Shown in pieces: positions 1 to 4,989 of a stretch of 5,361 bases of DNA. This DNA is from Deltaproteobacteria bacterium. GTDB lineage: Bacteria > Myxococcota_A > UBA9160 > JAFDET01. The notes under the pieces are model-generated. The model saw nothing but the letters and a program-made list of their open reading frames with translations, did not search any database and was not told the DNA's origin. The stretch covers positions 1 to 5,361 of the forward strand of contig JAFDET010000243.1 in NCBI GenBank assembly GCA_019310195.1. Direction: 5' to 3'. A program made the translations under genes and the position numbers. Position 1 is the first letter of the stretch, and the number at the start of each line of letters is the position of its first letter.

Positions 1-158
1 AACCGGTCCGGCTGGATCTGATCGATGCCGGCGCGACCTCAGTGACCGTGGCGGCCGGCACCACGGCCACCCTCTGCGGCCAGACGGACTCGGTGGACTT
101 GGTCTGCACGGGCGACTCGAAGGGCTGCACGGTCACCTGGAGGGCCGACAAGCTCTAG
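1..158 (+). CDS. 3' end of a hypothetical protein (partial)
   Basis: An open frame enters from the left edge (first full codon at position 3) and ends at TAG 156-158, giving the last 51 residues, which finish in TVTWRADKL. The segment is rich in Thr, Val, Ala, Gly and Asp and alternates short hydrophobic and polar residues as in beta strands. It has three Cys (in LCGQT, LVCTG and KGCTV), which would suit an exported, disulfide-bonded domain. No family is recognised and no membrane segment is visible. No competing frame covers the stretch convincingly. That it is a real gene end is inferred from its codon use and the position of its stop about 100 bp before the next gene. The rest of the protein lies outside the window. 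Confidence 0.55.
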   Translation, partial: PVRLDLIDAGATSVTVAAGTTATLCGQTDSVDLVCTGDSKGCTVTWRADKL

Positions 159-189
159 GAGCCTCACCCAAGATGGCGCGCGCCGGCCG

Positions 190-203
190 GGCGTCGAGAC
201 GCC
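190..203 (+). other. Short GC-rich hairpin downstream of the first gene
   Basis: GGCGTC (190-195) and GACGCC (198-203) form a 6-bp perfect inverted repeat about 30 bp after the stop of the upstream gene. No T-tract follows, so it does not qualify as a classical intrinsic terminator. It could mark a transcript 3' end or be chance in GC-rich DNA. Confidence 0.25.
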
Positions 204-226
204 GCGCTGGCAGGGGAAGCGGCAGT

Positions 227-248
227 GCGCTGCTGTACCCTGCAGCGC
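227..248 (+). promoter_or_regulatory. Leader hairpin just before the transporter ribosome binding site
   Basis: GCGCTGC (227-233) can pair with GCAGCGC (242-248) around an 8-nt loop, giving a 7-bp all-Watson-Crick stem. It ends directly against the G-rich ribosome binding site at 249-254. It could affect translation of the transporter, but no regulator or riboswitch class is recognised. Confidence 0.3.
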
Positions 249-259
249 GGGGGTGAGCG

Positions 260-1453
260 GTGCGCCTGCGCCGGACGCTGGCCGTAGTGGGCCTGTTGTA
301 CTGCGTGGAAGGCTTCCCGATGGGGGTCTTCGACGGCGTGGTGCCGGTCTGGCTGCGCCTCGAGGGCGTGGACCTGGACGCCATCGGCTGGCTCTCGCTG
401 CTGGGTCTGGCCTGGTCGGCCAAGGTGCTCTGGTCCCCGCTGGTCGACCGCCTGGGCGAGCGGCGCACGTGGATCAGCGGCGCCCTGCTCGTCATGGGCG
501 GCGCCCTGCTCGCGCTGTGCGCCGTGGACGTCAGCGTCTCGCTGGGCGCGGCCGTGGCGGTGCTTGCTGCCTACTGCCTGGCCTCGGCCACCCAGGACGT
601 CGCGATCGACGCCTACACGATCGGGATTACGCCGCGCGGACAGGAGGGCCCGGTCAACGCGGGGCGCGTCACCGCGTACCGGATCGGGCTCGTCGTCGGG
701 GGCAGCGCCCTGCTGCTGCTGCCCCGCTGGGTCGGCTGGAACGGCACGTTCGTCGCCGGCGCCGTGTTGTCGCTGCTCTTCGCGGCGGCCGTGCGCGGCG
801 TTCCGCGAGTCGAGGTGCCGGCCGAAGCGCGCCGGGAGACCTGGGCGCCGCTGCTGCGCTGGCTGCGACTACCCGCCGCATGGGGCGTGCTGGGCTTCGT
901 GTTCCTGTTCCGCGCCGGGGACATCGCCATGGGCCCGATGGTCCGGCCCTTCTGGGTGGACCGCGGCTACCCGGTGGAGGAGATCGGCTTCGTGACCACG
1001 GCCCTGGGCTCGGTCGCCACGGTGGCGGGCGCGGCCGTGGGCGGCGCGTTCGTGTCCCGGTTCGGGATCTCCCGGGGTCTGCTGTGGCTGGGCGTGGCGG
1101 CCGTGGGCTCCAACCTCGGCTACGCCGCCGCCGCAGCCTTTCCCGAGGCCGGCTCGGCGGGGATGTACGGCGCGTCGCTGGCCGAGTCGTTCTGCTCCGG
1201 CCTCGCGGTGACCGCCTTCCTGTCCTTCTGCATGCGCATCACAGAGAAGGAGCACGCGGCCGTGCAGTACGCCGTGCTCTCCGCCTTGTTCGTGCTGCCG
1301 GGGAAGCTGGCCGGCGGAGTCTCGGGCCAGGTGACCCAGGCCCTGGGGTATGCGACGTGGTTCGCCCTCTCCGGGGCCATCACCGTGCCGGCGCTCCTGC
1401 TCCTGCCCTTCGCACGGCGCCGCCTGGCCTGGATCGAAGCCCAGGAAGCCTGA
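260..1453 (+). CDS. MFS transporter, AmpG-like (PAT family)
   Basis: A 397-residue polytopic inner-membrane protein with about 12 hydrophobic segments. It matches the AmpG/PAT branch of the major facilitator superfamily. The first helix region has EGFPMG (17-22) and is followed by a WLRLEGVDLDAIGWLSLLGL block (31-50) and the KVLWSPLVDR motif (55-64). A second signature, ATQDVAIDAYT, lies at about 110-120 with Asp113 and Asp117. In enterobacteria AmpG imports GlcNAc-anhydroMurNAc muropeptides for cell-wall recycling and beta-lactamase signalling. Distant PAT homologues may carry other substrates, so the cargo here is uncertain. GTG at 260 is chosen because it gives an N-terminus starting right at the first helix and sits about 6 nt behind CGGGGG (248-253). 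The stop TGA is 25 bp from the stop of the convergent gene. No recycling enzymes are adjacent to confirm the role. Confidence 0.88.
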   Translation: MRLRRTLAVVGLLYCVEGFPMGVFDGVVPVWLRLEGVDLDAIGWLSLLGLAWSAKVLWSPLVDRLGERRTWISGALLVMGGALLALCAVDVSVSLGAAVAVLAAYCLASATQDVAIDAYTIGITPRGQEGPVNAGRVTAYRIGLVVGGSALLLLPRWVGWNGTFVAGAVLSLLFAAAVRGVPRVEVPAEARRETWAPLLRWLRLPAAWGVLGFVFLFRAGDIAMGPMVRPFWVDRGYPVEEIGFVTTALGSVATVAGAAVGGAFVSRFGISRGLLWLGVAAVGSNLGYAAAAAFPEAGSAGMYGASLAESFCSGLAVTAFLSFCMRITEKEHAAVQYAVLSALFVLPGKLAGGVSGQVTQALGYATWFALSGAITVPALLLLPFARRRLAWIEAQEA

Positions 1454-1478
1454 GCGACCGGCCGGGGCCTGGGCGCGT

Positions 1479-2000
1479 CTACTGGCGCCAGTCCTCGGGC
1501 ACGCCCGCCAGGTTGGCCTCGATCTCCAGATCACGCAGGGCGCGCTCGGCGCGCTGCACCTCCTGCTTCTGAGCGCGGATGGAGTTGGCGAGGCCATAGT
1601 TGAGCGGGACGGCCGTGCTCTGGTTGCCATCGGGCGAGGCGGCCCCGCTGGGGCCCTTCTGCTGGAGCTGCCCCAGGCCCGGAGGCGCCATCTTCCAGTT
1701 GCCCTGCTCCCCGCCCATCTCGTCCAGCTCATCCAGGGAGGCCCTCAGCGCCTTCTTGGCCGCGCGCACATCGTCCCGGGCGTCGCTCAAGCGGCTGCGC
1801 CACTGCTCGCGGGTCGCCCCTCCGCGGCGATCCACCTCGTAGGGGCTCACCACGCCGGAGGGAAGGCGCAGCAGGTCGTCCAGCTCTACGGAAGGAACCG
1901 GTCCGGGATCTTCCGCGCTGGCCGGAACGCCGGCCAAGCCCCACAGCAGGAGCGCGGCCAGACACGGAGCGGTCAGGGTACGGGGGGGAAAAGCCTCGAT
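1479..2000 (-). CDS. Exported coiled-coil protein of unknown function
   Basis: This is a 173-residue product if it starts at the ATC at 2000-1998. Residues 1-29 look like a type I signal peptide: a short n-region with Arg7, a hydrophobic core at 13-25 rich in Leu and Ala, and an A-S-A cleavage site at 27-29, followed by acidic ED. The mature part of about 144 residues begins with a Pro-rich stretch and an ELDDLLRLP motif (39-47). It has a charged helix at about 62-95, a Gly/Pro/Gln linker, and a second Arg/Glu-rich helix at about 138-163 ending in ANLAGVPEDWR. Both helices suggest coiled coils; a periplasmic or envelope location follows from the signal peptide. The gene faces the transporter and diverges from the pilus ATPase gene. 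The frame stays open far upstream, but that part lies under the ATPase gene on the other strand. No ATG, GTG or TTG gives a sensible signal peptide; TTG at 2072 is the only nearby alternative and lies upstream of a -10-like box. The family is not recognised. Confidence 0.75.
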   Translation of the reverse strand: MEAFPPRTLTAPCLAALLLWGLAGVPASAEDPGPVPSVELDDLLRLPSGVVSPYEVDRRGGATREQWRSRLSDARDDVRAAKKALRASLDELDEMGGEQGNWKMAPPGLGQLQQKGPSGAASPDGNQSTAVPLNYGLANSIRAQKQEVQRAERALRDLEIEANLAGVPEDWRQ

Positions 2001-2007
2001 GTTCCGG

Positions 2008-2013
2008 CCTCCT
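2008..2013 (-). promoter_or_regulatory. Shine-Dalgarno site that fixes the ATC start
   Basis: The - strand reads a perfect AGGAGG at 2013-2008, then 7 nt (CCGGAAC), then ATC at 2000-1998. The spacing is optimal for initiation at that ATC. There is no ATG, GTG or TTG at a suitable distance in this frame. Confidence 0.6.
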
Positions 2014-2034
2014 GGGTGGCGCAGCGCCAGTCGA

Positions 2035-2040
2035 AGTATA
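2035..2040 (-). promoter_or_regulatory. Probable -10 box for the exported coiled-coil protein gene
   Basis: The - strand reads TATACT at 2040-2035, five of six matches to TATAAT and conspicuous in GC-rich DNA. A start of transcription near 2031-2028 would leave a leader of about 30 nt holding the AGGAGG. No good -35 is seen at 16-18 bp: ATCAGA, at 17 bp, matches TTGACA at only three positions. TTGACC occurs but is 26 bp away. The -10 call rests on sequence and position only. Confidence 0.45.
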
Positions 2041-2138
2041 GCCGGCTCGCGCTGCCCTCTGATGGTGGTCAAGCGCGCGCCGAAAAAACCGATACGAGGG
2101 GGGTGGTCCGCCGTTTGGTTGCGGGCCGGATTCGCCTC

Positions 2139-2144
2139 GGAGGG
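2139..2144 (+). promoter_or_regulatory. Ribosome binding site of the PilT/PilU-like gene
   Basis: GGAGGG at 2139-2144 lies 9 nt before the ATG at 2154. This supports that start rather than the much longer in-frame opening upstream, which would run antisense through the neighbouring gene and into the transporter. No convincing promoter was found for this gene in 2041-2138. Confidence 0.6.
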
Positions 2145-2153
2145 TCGCCCGCG

Positions 2154-3305
2154 ATGGATCGGGAGAAGCTCTACCGCCTCCTTCGACTCGGAATCGAGAA
2201 GGGGGCCTCCGACATTCACTTCCAGGTCGGCTACCTGCCGCTCTACCGGTTCCACGGGGACCTGGTGGAGCTGCGGTACAAGGTCCTTACGCCCAAGGAC
2301 ACGGAGTCGATCGCCCGCCTGCTTCTGGACGCCGACGACCAGAAGCCGCGGGACATGGACTTCAACGAGATGGACCTGGCCTACGAGCTCCCGGGCGAGG
2401 GCCGCTTCCGCGTGAACATCAGTCGCCAGCGGCGTTTCTACAACATCGTCCTGCGCGTGATCCCGCTGCAGATCCGCAGCTTCGAGGATCTGAACCTTCC
2501 CGGAAGCCTGGGCGACGTGGCCAACCTGCGGCGCGGCTACGTGCTGGTAACGGGCGCGACCGGCATGGGCAAGTCCACCACGCTGGCGACGATGATCGAC
2601 ACGGTCAACACCAGCCGCAAGTCGAAGATCATCACCGTCGAGGACCCCATCGAGTTCGTGTTCACCCACGACAAGAGCATCATCACCCAGCGCGAGATCG
2701 GCACCGACACGGCGTCCTTCCCCGACGCCCTGCGCGCCGCGCTGCGCCAGGACCCCGACGTGATCATGGTGGGCGAGATGCGCGACCTGCAGACGGTCGA
2801 CACCTCGCTCAAGGCGGCGGAGACCGGCCATCTGGTCTTCTCGTCGATCCACACCAACGACGTGGCATCCACCATCAACCGCCTGGTTTCGTTCTTCCCC
2901 ACCGAAGAGCATGGCCAGGTTCGCAACCGGCTGGCCGAAAACCTCAAGGCCGTGGTCTCCCTGCGCCTGCTGGCCAACAAGAAGAAGACGGGCCGAGTTC
3001 CCGCCGTCGAGGTCATGCGCAGCACGCGCAGCATCCAGGAATGCATCAAGGACCCGGCCAAGACCGCGGAGATCACGGAGTACATCGCGCGCGGCCGTTC
3101 CGACGGCATGCAGGCCTTCGACCAGCACCTGCTGGACCTGCTGCGCGCCAACAAGATCTCGGTGGAGACGGCCTTCGCGGCAGCCACCAACCCGGCCGAC
3201 TTCCAAACCAAGCTCGCACTCGAGGGCGCCAGCCCGGAAATGACCGAAGCCGCCGAAGAAGCCGAGCTCGAGCCGCTGGGGCTGGACTCGGACGAGCGGT
3301 TCTAG
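2154..3305 (+). CDS. pilT: PilT/PilU-family type IV pilus retraction ATPase
   Basis: A 383-residue cytoplasmic secretion-type ATPase; the family forms hexamers that power pilus retraction and twitching motility. The N-terminal PAS-like domain (about 1-120) has the GASDIHF motif near residue 17. The RecA-like domain follows. Walker A is GATGMGKST at 134-142, with Lys140 and Met138 where Ser is usual. The Asp box is VEDPIEF with Glu163 and Asp164. Walker B is DPDVIMVGEMRD at 200-211 with catalytic Glu208. The His box has His226 (TGHLV) and His233 (SIHTND). The usual PilT AIRNLIRE motif is not visible. Instead the C-terminal part has SDGMQAFDQ (Gly318-Gln324), resembling PilU, and the length is also close to PilU. 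The protein ends in an acidic tail. The symbol is family-level; whether this is the PilT or the PilU orthologue cannot be settled here. ATG 2154 has a good ribosome binding site. A kinase-like gene follows 7 bp later, so the two are probably one transcript. Confidence 0.93.
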   Translation: MDREKLYRLLRLGIEKGASDIHFQVGYLPLYRFHGDLVELRYKVLTPKDTESIARLLLDADDQKPRDMDFNEMDLAYELPGEGRFRVNISRQRRFYNIVLRVIPLQIRSFEDLNLPGSLGDVANLRRGYVLVTGATGMGKSTTLATMIDTVNTSRKSKIITVEDPIEFVFTHDKSIITQREIGTDTASFPDALRAALRQDPDVIMVGEMRDLQTVDTSLKAAETGHLVFSSIHTNDVASTINRLVSFFPTEEHGQVRNRLAENLKAVVSLRLLANKKKTGRVPAVEVMRSTRSIQECIKDPAKTAEITEYIARGRSDGMQAFDQHLLDLLRANKISVETAFAAATNPADFQTKLALEGASPEMTEAAEEAELEPLGLDSDERF

Positions 3306-3312
3306 GCCTCCG

Positions 3313-4608
3313 GTGTCGGGCGGAGCAGGAGCCGTGGCAGGACCTCAGGACCCCAGGGACCGGGGCGACGACCTCGCCGCAGTGCTGCGCGCCTCGGCGA
3401 TGCAGGCGCTCGAGGCCACAGGAGGCGGGCGAGCGCTGATGTTCGTGCGGCCCGAGCCCGGAGCCGGCCTCCAGCTTCGCACCGCGGCCGGCTTCGCCAC
3501 CCCGGAGGAGGCGCGGACGGCCGCCGAGGCCCTCCTGCCCCGGATGAGCGCCTTCTCGACCGACGGCGAGCAGACGCACACCGAGGACCCGGCCGCGGAG
3601 CTGGGCGAAGCGGGTGCAGGCGGACTCGTCCTGGCGCCGCTCTCGGTGCAGGGACGCCATCACGGCGTGCTGGTCCTGGGGGTTCCCCAGGCCCCGGATG
3701 CCCAGCGCCTGGGCGGCGTGACCGCAGCCAGCTCGCGCGCGGCCTACCGCCTGGATCACGAGTACCTCTCCCGAGAGGTCGAGCGGCTGGCGGGCACAGC
3801 CCACCACAGCGCGCAGACCGCCGAGGACAAGAGCGACGAGATCCTGATACTCTCCGAGCAGCTCTTCGCCCAGGATATCCAGCTGCTCCAGAACAACGAG
3901 CGGCTGGGCAAGATCGAGAAGCTCAAGAACGACTTCATCGAGAAGATGTCCCGCGAGCTGCGAACGCCGCTCAACAGCATCATCGAGGCGATCATCTCGG
4001 TCCTGGCCGGCGAGAACGACCACCTGTCGGGCAACGCCAAGATCAGCCTGCGCGAAGCCCTGGACGACGGCACCGCCTTCCTACGCACGCTCCAGAACAT
4101 CCTGGACCTGTGGCGGATCAAGCAGGGCGAGCTGCCGGTCGAGGTGCAGGACGTCAACTACCGCGAGGTGGTGGACGAGGCGATCTTCAGCGTTCAGGAC
4201 ACCCTGGGCGACAAGGCCGTGGTGATCGAGAAGATCTTCGACGAGCCGCTGCCCAAGATCCGGACGGATCTGGCCAAGGTGAACCAGGTGCTCTTCCTGA
4301 TGCTCGACAACGCGGCAAAGTTCACCGAGGAAGGCCGCGTCCTGATCCGATCGGGCGTTCGCGACGGCAACCTGGTCTGCCAGATCGAAGACACGGGCAT
4401 CGGGATCTGCCCCGACGATCAGCAGTTCGTCTTCGACGAGTTCTACCAGGTGGACGAGCTGTCCTCGACCAAGTACCGGGGCTCGGGCCTGGGCATGGCC
4501 CTGGTGCGCGATCTGCTGATCCTGCTGGACGGCAGCATCTCGCTGACCAGCGAGGTGGGCAAGGGCACCACGATCACCTTCCAGGTGCCCGTCCAGGTCG
4601 TAGGCTAG
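3313..4608 (+). CDS. GAF-domain sensor histidine kinase-like protein lacking the phospho-acceptor His
   Basis: A 431-residue soluble two-component-type protein without signal peptide or membrane helix. A GAF-like sensory domain spans about 20-147, with LMFVRPE and LVLAPLSVQG strands. A charged coiled-coil linker from about 148 to 205 leads into a DHp-like hairpin (about 205-275). The H-box reads M-S-R-E-L-R-T-P-L-N-S, so Arg214 (CGC, 3952-3954) replaces the conserved His. The HATPase domain looks intact: N-box LDNAAKFT with Asn333, G1 DTGIG at 360-364, an F-box-like FDEFYQVDEL, and G2 GSGLG at 390-394. No receiver domain is attached. By family rules it should bind ATP but not autophosphorylate in the usual way, so it may be a pseudokinase or an allosteric or phosphatase-type regulator (inference). 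GTG 3313 is the earliest start and has only a weak AGG upstream. GTG 3334, behind CGGAG at 3321-3325, is a good alternative and would remove 7 residues. The gene is 7 bp downstream of the pilus ATPase. Confidence 0.9.
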   Translation: MSGGAGAVAGPQDPRDRGDDLAAVLRASAMQALEATGGGRALMFVRPEPGAGLQLRTAAGFATPEEARTAAEALLPRMSAFSTDGEQTHTEDPAAELGEAGAGGLVLAPLSVQGRHHGVLVLGVPQAPDAQRLGGVTAASSRAAYRLDHEYLSREVERLAGTAHHSAQTAEDKSDEILILSEQLFAQDIQLLQNNERLGKIEKLKNDFIEKMSRELRTPLNSIIEAIISVLAGENDHLSGNAKISLREALDDGTAFLRTLQNILDLWRIKQGELPVEVQDVNYREVVDEAIFSVQDTLGDKAVVIEKIFDEPLPKIRTDLAKVNQVLFLMLDNAAKFTEEGRVLIRSGVRDGNLVCQIEDTGIGICPDDQQFVFDEFYQVDELSSTKYRGSGLGMALVRDLLILLDGSISLTSEVGKGTTITFQVPVQVVG

Positions 4609-4617
4609 CCAGCCTAC
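4600..4617. terminator. Hairpin spanning the two convergent stop codons
   Basis: GTAGGCT (4600-4606) and AGCCTAC (4611-4617) form a perfect 7-bp stem with a 4-nt loop. The hairpin includes the kinase stop TAG (4606-4608) and the rpoZ stop (4614-4616 on the - strand). As a symmetric structure between convergent genes it may end or protect both transcripts. No T-run follows on either strand, so it is not a textbook intrinsic terminator. Confidence 0.4.
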
Positions 4618-4838
4618 TCCGCGGTCGTGTCGCTCTCGGGCTCGGTCTCGGGGTAATCGGCCTGCACGAGGCCCGCGGCGATCTCCCGCAAGGAGGTGAC
4701 CACCTCCTTGTTGCCGCTGCCCTGAACGAGGCAGCGAGCGCCCTTCTTGAGCTGCTTGGTCCGGATGGCGGCCATCTGCACCAGATGGAAGCGGTTGGGG
4801 ACCCTCTCGGTGCAGTCTTCGACGGTGATGCGTGCCAT
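4614..4838 (-). CDS. rpoZ: DNA-directed RNA polymerase subunit omega
   Basis: A 74-residue protein recognisable as the omega subunit of RNA polymerase, which latches onto the beta-prime subunit and helps its folding and assembly; in some bacteria it also forms part of the ppGpp site. The start MARITVEDCTERVPNRFHLV carries the family signature MARxTVxD and NRFxLV. The middle has the usual AA-R-KQL-KG region, and SLREIAAGLV near residues 49-58 matches the conserved ALREI segment. A short acidic tail follows, ending DTTAE. The length is within the usual 65-95 range. ATG at 4838 has AGGGAG (4848-4843) 4 nt upstream, a rather short spacing. The usual neighbours gmk and spoT/relA are absent on the visible side. 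It converges with the kinase-like gene with 5 bp between the stops. Confidence 0.93.
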   Translation of the reverse strand: MARITVEDCTERVPNRFHLVQMAAIRTKQLKKGARCLVQGSGNKEVVTSLREIAAGLVQADYPETEPESDTTAE

Positions 4839-4855
4839 GCGGCTCCCTGTTTGAG

Positions 4856-4878
4856 GGTCGCCCCCTCGGGGGCTGACC
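4856..4878 (-). promoter_or_regulatory. Hairpin in the rpoZ leader
   Basis: GGTCGCCCCC (4856-4865) pairs with GGGGGC (4868-4873) and GACC (4875-4878) around a 2-nt turn, with one bulged base at 4874. This makes about 10 bp of stem ending roughly 18 nt before the rpoZ ATG on the - strand. It may be an attenuator-like or stabilising leader structure. No T-tract follows directly (TCAAACAGG), so termination is doubtful. Confidence 0.35.
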
Positions 4879-4904
4879 GGCGGCCGGAGGGTAGAGGACC
4901 CCCC

Positions 4905-4943
4905 GGAAGAAGGAAACCCCGGCCGGCAGATGCCGGCCGGGGT
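4905..4943 (-). terminator. Intrinsic terminator of the histone-like gene
   Basis: CCCCGGCCGGC (4917-4927) and GCCGGCCGGGG (4932-4942) form a perfect 11-bp stem with loop AGAT, and A4916-T4943 extends it to 12 bp. On the - strand it is followed by a pyrimidine tract, TTTCCTTCTTCC (4916-4905). This fits a rho-independent terminator about 50 bp past the histone-like stop codon and separates it from rpoZ. The T-run is broken by C residues. On the + strand no T-run follows. Confidence 0.65.
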
Positions 4944-4989
4944 CCCATGGCCCTCTTGCGAAGACCTCGGCTTCGAACGCCGGGGCGCT

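Noticed and set aside
1482..1491. Perfect 10-bp palindrome CTGGCGCCAG near the end of the exported protein gene
   Set aside because: It lies in the last codons (WRQ) and has no loop or T-tract; probably chance in GC-rich sequence rather than a terminator.
869..1732. Open frame on the - strand across the transporter end and the exported protein gene
   Set aside because: Gly/Arg/Pro-rich composition typical of GC-rich shadow frames, overlapping two better-supported genes.
1350..2153. In-frame upstream extension of the PilT/PilU-like gene, giving a 651-residue protein
   Set aside because: The extension overlaps the end of the transporter and lies antisense to the exported protein gene. It has no family resemblance, whereas ATG 2154 has a ribosome binding site and gives a normal N-terminus.
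2001..3206. Long open frame on the - strand continuing upstream of the exported protein gene
   Set aside because: It is the antisense shadow of the strongly conserved ATPase gene. The signal peptide, AGGAGG and -10 box place the true start near 2000.
3073..4023. Open frame on the - strand opposite the ATPase and kinase genes
   Set aside because: Shadow of two genes with clear conserved motifs; no recognisable domain of its own.
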